Below are positions 1-7,377 of a stretch of DNA of 64,000 bases, one piece after another; positions within the stretch are counted from its first letter, which is position 1, and each line of letters begins with the position of its first letter. The position numbers were made by a program, and so were the translations under genes. The stretch is from assembly GCA_035524315.1 (NCBI GenBank), contig DATKPD010000063.1, forward strand, positions 62,001 through 126,000. Reading direction: 5' to 3'. The stretch comes from BOG-938 sp035524315. Its GTDB lineage: Bacteria > Pseudomonadota > Alphaproteobacteria > Caulobacterales > Caulobacteraceae. The notes below the pieces were generated by a model that was given only the letters and a program-made list of their open reading frames with translations, ran no database searches and had not been told where the DNA came from.

Positions 1-2
1 TG

Positions 3-716
3 GCCGTGGCCATCGTGGTTCTGATCGCCACCACCTGGATGGCGCGCACCCTGTCGGGCGTGGTGCGCCGGCTGCTGACCCGCGCCAACCACGGCGAGGT
101 CGACGGCACCCTGCCGGCGTTCGGCGCCTCGGTGACGCGCTATCTGGTGACGATCATCGGCGTGGTCGCGGCCCTGCAGCAGCTGGGCGTGCGCACCACC
201 TCGGTGCTCGCGGTGCTGGGCGCGGCATCCCTGGCCGTGGGCCTGGCCTTGCAGGGCGCGCTGAGCAATGTGGCGGCCGGAGTGATGATCATGCTGTTCC
301 GGCCCTACCGCATCGGTCACTATGTCGAGATCGGCGGCAAGCAGGGCGTGGTCAAGAACCTGGATCTGTTCGCCACCGAAATGGCCACGCCGGACAACCT
401 GCGTGTGATCGTGCCCAACAGCAAGGTGTTCGGCGACGTGATCACCAACTGGAGCGCCCACGACCGGCGACGGGTGGACGTGGTGTTCCACGTGCCGATC
501 CAGCGCGATCTGCACGCGGTGCTGGAGGGCTTGAAGACCTATCTCGCCGGCCACCCCCTGGCGATCGACACGCCCGAGCCGATCCTGGAGGCCATGACCT
601 TGAACGAACTCTACGCCGAGGGCGCGGTGCGCGTGTGGGTCAAGCCGGCCGACTATACCGCCCTGCGCACGGCGTTGGTGCTCGAGGCCCAGCGCCTGGC
701 GGGAGGGCAGAGCTGA
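3..716 (+). CDS. Mechanosensitive ion channel, MscS family (5' truncated)
   Basis: The frame is open to the left edge, so the N-terminus lies outside the window and the GTG at 6 is probably internal. The visible 237 or so residues carry the MscS pore helix, rich in Ala and Gly (GLALQGALSNVAAG), then the beta domain (FRPYRIGHYVEIGG, then IVPNSKVFGDVITNWS) and the C-terminal alpha/beta vestibule. MscS proteins open under membrane tension in the inner membrane and release solutes during hypo-osmotic shock. The stop overlaps the ATG of the next gene (ATGA at 713-716 region), so the two are probably co-transcribed. Confidence 0.9.
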   Translation, partial: AVAIVVLIATTWMARTLSGVVRRLLTRANHGEVDGTLPAFGASVTRYLVTIIGVVAALQQLGVRTTSVLAVLGAASLAVGLALQGALSNVAAGVMIMLFRPYRIGHYVEIGGKQGVVKNLDLFATEMATPDNLRVIVPNSKVFGDVITNWSAHDRRRVDVVFHVPIQRDLHAVLEGLKTYLAGHPLAIDTPEPILEAMTLNELYAEGAVRVWVKPADYTALRTALVLEAQRLAGGQS

Positions 717-1228
717 TGGGGCGCGGGAGGGTCTGGATGATGGCGGTCCTGGCGGCCGCGGGCGCGGTCTGCGCCACGCGCGCCCAGGACGTCTCGTGGG
801 CGCCGCGCCGTCTGCCCTGGTATGTCCTGCCCGATCGGACGTCGGCCGGGTCCGCGCCGGTGTCCCTGCCCATGCCGGCGGGGGCGGGCGCATGCGGGGC
901 CGCGTCGGACCGGGTCGAGCCCTTCGCCGGGCGCGGGCCGGTGTTCCTACGGGTGGCCTTCCGGGTCGAGAGCGGCGCGGTCAGGATCGGCCTGCGCAGT
1001 CCGGACGCCGCCGAGGTGTTGTCGAAGGAAAAGACCGTGACGCCTGAGGACGGCGTGGTGTCGGTGTTTTTCCGGGTCGATCCAGGCGACGGGCCGCGGG
1101 TGATCGTCCTGTGCCAGGCCGCCGCCGCGGGCCAGGACAGCCGCGCCGATGTGGAAAGCCTGACGGCGGCCAAGGTCGAGGGCCTGCCCGCCGATGAGGC
1201 GGCCAAGGCCAGTGTCGGCCAGCTCTAG
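716..1228 (+). CDS. Small exported protein of unknown function
   Basis: The ATG at 716 overlaps the stop of the MscS gene and gives a 170-residue protein. It begins with a basic N-terminus and a hydrophobic Ala/Val-rich stretch ending near ATRAQ, a plausible Sec signal peptide cleaved around residue 24. The remainder has no motif I recognise; it looks like a beta-rich periplasmic domain. Longer starts upstream at 635 would run through the MscS gene in another frame and are unlikely. The stop codon shares the sequence CTAG with the convergent epimerase gene. Function unknown; export and co-transcription with MscS are inference. Confidence 0.65.
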   Translation: MGRGRVWMMAVLAAAGAVCATRAQDVSWAPRRLPWYVLPDRTSAGSAPVSLPMPAGAGACGAASDRVEPFAGRGPVFLRVAFRVESGAVRIGLRSPDAAEVLSKEKTVTPEDGVVSVFFRVDPGDGPRVIVLCQAAAAGQDSRADVESLTAAKVEGLPADEAAKASVGQL

Positions 1229-2373
1229 CCGCCTTCGGCGAACAGCATCAGCTCCCGGAACGCGACCACGATGTGGTAGAGCGTGGAGGCCGGCACATAG
1301 CCGGTCATGCCGCGCCCCTCGGCGTCGAACTGGTCCATCCACAGGCCCGGCGCGTCGGTGGCCAGATAGCTGTCCAGGAACGTGATCGTCACGTCGGCGG
1401 CGGCCTCGGCGGCGCCCTCCAGGCCCTCACGCGCCTTGTTGATATGGGCCTTGATCAGTTCGGTCTGCGGCCACGCCCGGCGGCTGGCGCGCACCTGAGC
1501 GCCGTTACGGTCGGTCTCGTCGATGGCCAAGCCCAGGGCGTCGAGCCCACACCCCCTGGCGAAGGCATAAAGGCGGTCGGCGGCCTCACGGCCCTGGTCG
1601 GCGCCGCGCGCGCGCGCCCAGGCCAGCAGCCAGTTCCACTCGAAATGGTGACCGGGCATGGTCACCTGGCCGTCGGCGCCCGCCGCCGGGGTGAGGTCCG
1701 GCCCGAAATACTCGCCGAGCGTTCCCGTGGCGCGGTCGAAGAAATGCGTGTGGAACAGTCCGGTCATGCGCCGGGCGATGTCGAGAAAGCGCGCCTGCCC
1801 GGTGAATTCGCTCCACGCCAGCATCGCTTCGAGCAGGTGCATGTGCGGATCGGCGCGGCGCGGCAGGGCGGGCGGCACGCTTTCGACGAACCCGCCGGCG
1901 TTCCCGTCCGCCAGGCGGTCCTGCATGAAGTCGAGCGCCTCATGCGCCAGGGTCAGGGCGCGCGGCGCGCCCGTGGCCTTGTAGTACCAGGCCAGGGCGA
2001 ACAGGCCGAAGGCGTGGTCGTAGGCGTCGCGCTTGGGGTCGAGCGGGGTCAGGTCCGGGGTCAGCAGGTGCACGAAGCCAGGCTGGCCATCAGGCGCCCA
2101 GCAGGTGCGCGCGAAGGTGTCGAAGCCGCGATCGGCCACCGCGCGGGCCGGGCCCCACCAGCCGCGGACGGCCGCCTCGGAGAACACATAGAGCTGGCGC
2201 GCCTGAACCCGCATGCGGCGCGGACAGGTCAGGTCGGGCTGGCCGGCGAAGTCGGTCTTCTCATGAAAGCCGCCCTGGTCATCGACCCCGGCCGTCCCCC
2301 AGAACGGCAGGGCCTGATCGACCAGCCACGCCCTGGCCCGTCCGGCGGCCTGCTGAACCAGGGCCGCGCTCAC
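1225..2373 (-). CDS. AGE-family epimerase/isomerase (likely sugar-phosphate isomerase)
   Basis: The 382-residue product has the all-helical (alpha/alpha)6-barrel pattern of N-acylglucosamine 2-epimerases: GGFHEK near residue 34, RRMRVQARQLYVFSEA around 51-66, and HLLEAMLAWSEFTG and HHFEWNWLLAWA with the usual active-site His/Glu residues. It starts at a GTG inside the stop of manC (GTGA overlap), so translation is coupled. The adjoining ManC is single-domain and lacks the cupin mannose-6-phosphate isomerase half of bifunctional enzymes. The likely role is therefore interconverting fructose-6-P and mannose-6-P to feed GDP-mannose synthesis. That substrate is inferred from context; N-acylglucosamine or cellobiose epimerase activity is also possible for the family. 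Confidence 0.85.
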   Translation of the reverse strand: MSAALVQQAAGRARAWLVDQALPFWGTAGVDDQGGFHEKTDFAGQPDLTCPRRMRVQARQLYVFSEAAVRGWWGPARAVADRGFDTFARTCWAPDGQPGFVHLLTPDLTPLDPKRDAYDHAFGLFALAWYYKATGAPRALTLAHEALDFMQDRLADGNAGGFVESVPPALPRRADPHMHLLEAMLAWSEFTGQARFLDIARRMTGLFHTHFFDRATGTLGEYFGPDLTPAAGADGQVTMPGHHFEWNWLLAWARARGADQGREAADRLYAFARGCGLDALGLAIDETDRNGAQVRASRRAWPQTELIKAHINKAREGLEGAAEAAADVTITFLDSYLATDAPGLWMDQFDAEGRGMTGYVPASTLYHIVVAFRELMLFAEGG

Positions 2374-3449
2374 GCCCCGGCCGCGGCCTTCTTCGCCGCC
2401 ATCCGTTCGACCAGAACCTTGACGTCCTGTGAGCGCGACTTCGGCAGCACCAGCACGCCTTCAGCCGTGTTCACCACCACGATGTTGTCCAGCCCGATCA
2501 CCGCCACGGTGCGGTCTTCGGACCACACCAGACAGTCATGCGCGTCGAGCAGCTCGACCGGGCCGAAGGCCGCGTTGCCGTCCACGTCGCGCGCGCTTTC
2601 GGCCCACAGCGAGCTCCACGCCCCGATATCGGCCCACCCAGCGCTGAGCGGCGCCACGGCGGCCTTGTCGGTCTTTTCCATCACGGCGTAGTCGAGCGAG
2701 ACCGAGGGGCAGGCGGCGAAAGCCTCGGCGTCGAGCCAGATCGCGCCATCGCGCTGTTCGGCCTTGTTCAGCGCAGCCTCGGCGGCGGCGGCGACCTCGG
2801 GCGCATGGCGGCGCAGTTCGGCCAGCATGACAGCCGGCGAAGCCAGGAACATGCCGGCGTTCCACAGATAGCGTCCTGAGGCGAGGTACGCCTCGGCTGT
2901 CGCGACGTCAGGCTTTTCAACAAAGCGCTTGACCGCCGAAACGGAAGGGCTGATCGGCTCGCCGGCCTCAATATAGCCGAAGCCGGTCTCCGGAGCGGTG
3001 GGCGTAACGCCTAGTAGAACGATGCGCTCGCGGGCCGACGGCGCGGCGGCCGCAACCGAGCGGTTGAAGGCGTTAGGATCGGGCATCAACTGATCGGATG
3101 GCATCAGCAGGACCAGGGCCTCGGGGTCCGCGGCTGCGGCCAGAAGCGCGGCGGTCATGGCCACGGCGGCGGTGTTGCGGCCGAAAGGCTCCAGCACGAT
3201 CGCCGCAGGCGCGCAGCCGATCTCGGCCATCTGGGCCTTGACCGCTTGCAGATGGCTCTGGTTGCAGATGACGACTGGGGGGGCGACCGACAGGCCGTCG
3301 GCGCCTGACAGGCGAAGCGCGGCCTGCTGGATCAGCGTGCGATCCCCGCCCAGGACGTGAAACTGCTTGGGCCGCTCAGGCGTGGACAGGGGCCACAGAC
3401 GCGAGCCCGCGCCGCCGGAAATGATCACGGGAATTACGCTTGCGGCCAA
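2370..3449 (-). CDS. manC: Mannose-1-phosphate guanylyltransferase, single-domain ManC
   Basis: Makes GDP-mannose from mannose-1-P and GTP in the cytoplasm. The 359-residue protein carries the nucleotidyltransferase signature near its start (ISGGAGSRLWPLS, then PKQF), LMPSDQL, GFGYIE, FVEKP and WNAGMF, all typical of ManC/AlgA. It stops after the transferase domain. The start appears to be TTG at 3449, preceded by AGGA; an internal GTG four codons later is less attractive because it would cut the first beta strand. The downstream isomerase overlaps by 4 bp. The product can serve both mannosyltransferases and the gmd/rmd pathway at 27-29 kb. The gene is divergent from the exporter at 3589. Confidence 0.93.
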   Translation of the reverse strand: MAASVIPVIISGGAGSRLWPLSTPERPKQFHVLGGDRTLIQQAALRLSGADGLSVAPPVVICNQSHLQAVKAQMAEIGCAPAAIVLEPFGRNTAAVAMTAALLAAAADPEALVLLMPSDQLMPDPNAFNRSVAAAAPSARERIVLLGVTPTAPETGFGYIEAGEPISPSVSAVKRFVEKPDVATAEAYLASGRYLWNAGMFLASPAVMLAELRRHAPEVAAAAEAALNKAEQRDGAIWLDAEAFAACPSVSLDYAVMEKTDKAAVAPLSAGWADIGAWSSLWAESARDVDGNAAFGPVELLDAHDCLVWSEDRTVAVIGLDNIVVVNTAEGVLVLPKSRSQDVKVLVERMAAKKAAAGA

Positions 3450-3588
3450 GGTCGGATCCTACAGTTGCTCCATGCCCCATAGCAGCGTCGTCCGGCGGAG
3501 GAAACAAGGCCGCCCGCGCCCCCGCGGTCTTGTGAAAGACCTGACCCTCTGATAGGCCACCGCGCGAGACCCGCGCGAAAGTCTGTTG

Positions 3589-4404
3589 ATGCGCCTATCA
3601 GGCCGAACGAGCTATCTATCTGAATTTGCAGAGACGCGCCGTGACTTCACTGAAAGCGCCAGAAGATTTTCGCTCGCGCTGAACCTCGCGTGGCAAGATA
3701 TTCTTAGCCGATACAGGGGGTCTGTGCTTGGTCCGTGGTGGATCACCATGATGACCATGACTCTTGTACTTGGGCTTGGCATTAATTATGCCGCCCTGTT
3801 CCACCAGTCGGTCAAGGATTTATTGCCGTACGTCGCTGTGGGATTGGTCATCTGGAGCTTTTTGAGCAGTTCGATATCCGAGGGTGGAGAAGCTTTCGTG
3901 ATGGCGGGCAGTCTGCTCAAGCAGTCGCCCCTGCCTTTGCCCCTGTTCATCATGCGGTGCCTGATCCGCAACGCGATCAACTTGGCGCACCAGGTGGTGA
4001 TTATCGCGGCGGTTTTGCTCTGGTTTCGCATCTTCCCGGGCCCTGCCGCCCTGTGGGCTTTGGCTGGCCTGGCCCTGATGTTTGTCAATCTGAGCTGGGC
4101 CGGCCTGCTCTTGGCGATGATCTCCACCCGCTTCCGAGACTTGCCGCAGATCGTATCGGCGACCTTGCAACTGGTGTTTTTCCTATCGCCGATCTTCTGG
4201 AAGCCGCCGGCGGCGTTGCAAGGCAGTCCGCTGGTGTGGGCCAATCCGTTCTATTTCTCGATCCAAAGCGTGCGAGAGCCCTTGCTGCACGGGGTCATGC
4301 CGCCGCAGACCCTGGATTTCCTGGCGCCGATGGCGGTCATTGGCTGGATCGTGACGATCCTGGCCTACAACCAGACCCGTCGGCGGGTCGTTCACTACCT
4401 TTGA
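3589..4404 (+). CDS. wzm: Polysaccharide ABC exporter permease (Wzm type)
   Basis: This 271-residue integral membrane protein belongs to the ABC-2 permease family that exports O-antigen or capsule. N-terminal WQDILSRYRGSVLGPWW is the diagnostic motif (usual form R..L...W.....RY..S.LG.LW). About six hydrophobic segments follow, ending with a conserved PFYFSIQSVREPLL near the last cytoplasmic loop. The ATG at 3589 is preceded by an in-frame TTG at 3586; ATG is preferred. The gene ends 9 bp before its ATPase partner, and together they would move an undecaprenyl-PP-linked glycan across the inner membrane. Assignment to O-antigen rather than capsule is inference. Confidence 0.9.
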   Translation: MRLSGRTSYLSEFAETRRDFTESARRFSLALNLAWQDILSRYRGSVLGPWWITMMTMTLVLGLGINYAALFHQSVKDLLPYVAVGLVIWSFLSSSISEGGEAFVMAGSLLKQSPLPLPLFIMRCLIRNAINLAHQVVIIAAVLLWFRIFPGPAALWALAGLALMFVNLSWAGLLLAMISTRFRDLPQIVSATLQLVFFLSPIFWKPPAALQGSPLVWANPFYFSIQSVREPLLHGVMPPQTLDFLAPMAVIGWIVTILAYNQTRRRVVHYL

Positions 4405-4413
4405 GCGGGCGAC

Positions 4414-5178
4414 ATGGCTGACATCACCGTTCGCGATCTGTCGCTGCATTTCCCGTTGATCGGCGCCGACTCCCAGTCGCTCAAACGCTATCTCAAGCAG
4501 GTCGCCATCGGCGGCAACCTAACGCGGACCGATCGGTCCCGTCAGAAAACGCTGACAGCGCTGAATCGTGTGAACCTGACGCTGGGCCCGGGCGATCGAC
4601 TCGGCCTGATCGGGTCCAACGGCTCGGGCAAGACCACGTTGCTGCGTTGTCTGGCGGGCGCCTATGCCCCCGACGAGGGCTATGTCGAGGTCAATGGCCG
4701 AGTGGCCTCGCTGCTCGACCTGAGCATGGGCATCGATCCATCGGCGACCGGCCTGGAGAACATTCGCCTGCGCGGCCTTGTCGCAGGCCTGTCATCCCGC
4801 CAGATCAAGGCCAAGATCGACGACATCGCCGAATTCAGCGGCCTGGGGCCGTTCCTGGCTATGCCGATGAAGACCTATTCTTCGGGCATGCAGGCGCGCG
4901 TGGCCTTCGCCACCTCGACCTCGGTCGAGGCCGAAATCCTGCTGATGGACGAATGGATTGCTGTCGGCGACGCCGATTTCCGCCATCAGGCTCAGGCGCG
5001 CCTGACGTCTCTGGTCGAGCAGGCGCACATCCTGATCATCGCCTCGCACGATCCCAACATGATCCGCTCGCTGTGCAACAAGGTGATGCGCATGGACCAC
5101 GGATGCGCCTCCGAAGTGGTCGGCGTTGATGAGATGGACGAACTGATGGCGCGGCCGGCGCCCGGCTCCACGCTCTAG
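4414..5178 (+). CDS. wzt: Polysaccharide ABC exporter ATPase (Wzt/KpsT type)
   Basis: The 254-residue ATPase powers the permease encoded just upstream. Walker A is GSNGSGKT at about residues 67-74. The signature is YSSGMQAR rather than LSGGQ, as in polysaccharide-export ATPases. Walker B is ILLMDEW, followed by AVGDADF and a switch His in SHD. It stops right after the nucleotide-binding domain, so it lacks the C-terminal carbohydrate-binding domain seen in Wzt proteins that recognise a chain-terminating cap. By analogy with short Wzt proteins, export should not depend on cap recognition; this is inference. Confidence 0.9.
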   Translation: MADITVRDLSLHFPLIGADSQSLKRYLKQVAIGGNLTRTDRSRQKTLTALNRVNLTLGPGDRLGLIGSNGSGKTTLLRCLAGAYAPDEGYVEVNGRVASLLDLSMGIDPSATGLENIRLRGLVAGLSSRQIKAKIDDIAEFSGLGPFLAMPMKTYSSGMQARVAFATSTSVEAEILLMDEWIAVGDADFRHQAQARLTSLVEQAHILIIASHDPNMIRSLCNKVMRMDHGCASEVVGVDEMDELMARPAPGSTL

Positions 5179-5303
5179 AAGAAAATCAGTCGCCGGGGCC
5201 ACTTAACGGCCGGTGCGGGCCTCCGAAAGGGACTTCACCCTGTGCTGAACACCCTCTATCAGACCGAAATGGCTCGATTGTACAAAACCAGAGGGCGGCG
5301 ATC

Positions 5304-6176
5304 GTGAAAGGCATTCTTCTGGCGGGCGGCAGCGGCACGCGCCTCAATCCCCTGACCGGCGCCCTGTCGAAGCAGATGCTGCCGGTCTACGATAAGCCCA
5401 TGCTCTATTACCCGCTGTCGACGCTGATGCTGGCGGGCATTAGGGACATCCTGGTCATCTCGACGCCGGACCACACGCCGATCCTCAAGGCGATGATGGG
5501 CGACGGCGGCCAATGGGGCGTGCGCCTGAGTTTCGCTGTGCAGCCCCAGCCGGAGGGCATCGCCCAGGCGTTCTTGATCGGCGCGGATTTCCTGCAGGGC
5601 GAAGCCTGCTGTCTGGTGCTCGGCGACAATATTTTCTACGGCCACGGTCTGGAAGACCTGCTGCAGCGGGCCGCCGGCCGCCGCCAGGGCGCCACGGTGT
5701 TCGGCTACCAGGTGGCCGACCCGGAGCGCTATGGCGTGATCGAGATGGACCGCGAGGGGCGGGCTTTGTCATTGGAAGAAAAGCCAAAGTCGCCGAAATC
5801 GAACATCGCGGTGACTGGACTTTATTTCTACGACGGACAGGTGACCGACATCGCCCGAAGCCTGCAGCCCTCCGCGCGCGGCGAACTGGAAATCACCGAT
5901 CTCAACCGTCATTACATGGAACGCGGCGCCCTGACGGTGGAGAAGATGGGCCGCGGCTACGCCTGGCTCGACACCGGCACGCCCGACTCGCTGCTGGAAG
6001 CCGCCCAGTTCGTGCAAACGATCGAGCACCGGCAGGGTCTGAAGGTCTGCTGTCCTGAGGAGATCGGCTACCGCAACGGCTGGATAGGCGCGGGCGACCT
6101 TCAGCTGACCATCAACAAGGCGCCCAAGTCGGAATACAGCCGCTATCTGGCCAGCCTGTTCGACGAAACGCGCTGA
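5304..6176 (+). CDS. rmlA: Glucose-1-phosphate thymidylyltransferase
   Basis: First step of the dTDP-6-deoxyhexose pathway: glucose-1-P plus dTTP gives dTDP-glucose. The 290-residue protein has the family hallmarks LAGGSGTRLNPLT at residues 6-18, SKQMLPVYDKPMLYYPLS, LGDNIFYGHGL, GVIEMD, EEKP and AWLDTGTPDSLLEA. Its length is typical. The start is GTG at 5304, with a purine-rich GAGGGCGG upstream. It ends 4 bp before the GTG of rmlB, so the two form a tight operon, possibly continuing from wzm-wzt across a 125-bp gap. rmlC is not here but at 33.3 kb. Confidence 0.96.
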   Translation: MKGILLAGGSGTRLNPLTGALSKQMLPVYDKPMLYYPLSTLMLAGIRDILVISTPDHTPILKAMMGDGGQWGVRLSFAVQPQPEGIAQAFLIGADFLQGEACCLVLGDNIFYGHGLEDLLQRAAGRRQGATVFGYQVADPERYGVIEMDREGRALSLEEKPKSPKSNIAVTGLYFYDGQVTDIARSLQPSARGELEITDLNRHYMERGALTVEKMGRGYAWLDTGTPDSLLEAAQFVQTIEHRQGLKVCCPEEIGYRNGWIGAGDLQLTINKAPKSEYSRYLASLFDETR

Positions 6177-6180
6177 GAAC

Positions 6181-7269
6181 GTGGCCGCCAAAGGGGAAGA
6201 CGTCTTGAGCGCCAGTTCCGTCAAGACCGTGCTCGTCACCGGGGGCGCCGGCTTTATCGGCTCGGCCTTGATCCGCCACCTGATCGCCGAGACGGATGTG
6301 CGGGTGGTCAACGTCGACAAGCTGACCTACGCGGCCAATCTCGCCAATCTTGCCGCCGAGGCCCGTTCGCCGCGTTACCGGTTCTTCCGGGCGGACATCT
6401 GTTCCGCGCCGGACATGGCCCAGATCCTGGCCGAAACCCGGCCTGACCGGATCATCCACCTAGCCGCCGAGTCCCATGTCGACCGCTCGATCGAAGGGCC
6501 GATGGACTTCGTCCAGACCAATGTGGTGGGCACAGCCACCTTGCTTTCAGCGGCGCATCGCTACTGGTCGGGCTTGTCCGAGCCAGACAAATCTGACTTC
6601 CGCTTTCATCACGTCTCGACAGACGAGGTGTTCGGGTCGCTGGGCGAGGAAGGTCTGTTCACCGAGGAAACGGCCTACGATCCTCGCTCGCCCTACTCGG
6701 CGACCAAGGCCGCGTCGGACCATCTGGTGCGCGCCTGGGGCCACACCTTCGGTCTGCCGGTGGTGCTGTCAAACTGCTCCAACAACTATGGGCCCTACCA
6801 CTTTCCTGAAAAGCTGATCCCGTTGATGATCCTCAACGCCCTGGCCGGCCTGCCGCTGCCGGTCTACGGCGATGGCCAGAACGTGCGCGATTGGCTGCAT
6901 GTTGAGGATCACGCCCGGGCCTTGTGGCTGGTGTGCAACCGCGGTCAGCTGGGCGAAAGCTACAATATCGGCGGCCACAACGAGGTGAAGAACCTCGATA
7001 TCGTCAACCTGATCTGCGACCAGCTGGACGCCTTGACGCCCCTGGCGAACCGGCAGTCCCGCCGCAGCCTGATCCAGTTTGTGGCCGACCGGCCCGGCCA
7101 TGATCGACGTTACGCCATCGACGCCGGTAAGATTGGCCGTGATCTCGGCTGGACTCCCGTTTATGACTTTACGCGGGGGCTTGGCAGCACCATCGAGTGG
7201 TATCTGGCCAACGAGGCTTGGTGGGCGCCGCTGCGCTCAGCCAGCCGCGAACGGCGGGGACTGGCGTAG
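6181..7269 (+). CDS. rmlB: dTDP-glucose 4,6-dehydratase
   Basis: Converts dTDP-glucose to dTDP-4-keto-6-deoxyglucose with bound NAD. The Rossmann motif TGGAGFIGSALIRHL lies near residues 20-34. HLAAESHVDRSI, the substrate loop VSTDEVFGSLG, and YSATKAASDHLVRA with the catalytic Tyr/Lys are all present, as is SNNYGPYHFPEKLIP. The GTG at 6181 gives a 362-residue product; an in-frame TTG at 6205 would remove eight poorly conserved residues and is equally possible. It follows rmlA by 4 bp. Confidence 0.96.
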   Translation: MAAKGEDVLSASSVKTVLVTGGAGFIGSALIRHLIAETDVRVVNVDKLTYAANLANLAAEARSPRYRFFRADICSAPDMAQILAETRPDRIIHLAAESHVDRSIEGPMDFVQTNVVGTATLLSAAHRYWSGLSEPDKSDFRFHHVSTDEVFGSLGEEGLFTEETAYDPRSPYSATKAASDHLVRAWGHTFGLPVVLSNCSNNYGPYHFPEKLIPLMILNALAGLPLPVYGDGQNVRDWLHVEDHARALWLVCNRGQLGESYNIGGHNEVKNLDIVNLICDQLDALTPLANRQSRRSLIQFVADRPGHDRRYAIDAGKIGRDLGWTPVYDFTRGLGSTIEWYLANEAWWAPLRSASRERRGLA

Positions 7270-7293
7270 GACGCGGTGATCCGCGCCATTGCC

Positions 7294-7329
7294 CAAGCTC
7301 GCGGCCGGGCCATTCAATGGCTTAGCTTG
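7294..7329. terminator. Nested hairpin after rmlB
   Basis: In the 108-bp gap after rmlB, outer arms CAAGCT (7294-7299) and AGCTTG (7324-7329) enclose an inner inverted repeat, GCCATT and AATGGC, at about 7310-7322. No T-run follows. It may attenuate or stabilise the rmlAB transcript, or be a protein site; its role is not shown. Confidence 0.35.
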
Positions 7330-7377
7330 CCGTGCGGCCAGACAGCGTCCGCCGCTCGATCTAAATGAGGGAAGCGG

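Noticed and set aside
1273..2691. Plus-strand open frame over the AGE epimerase and manC genes
   Set aside because: Antisense shadow without domain; minus-strand genes are clear.
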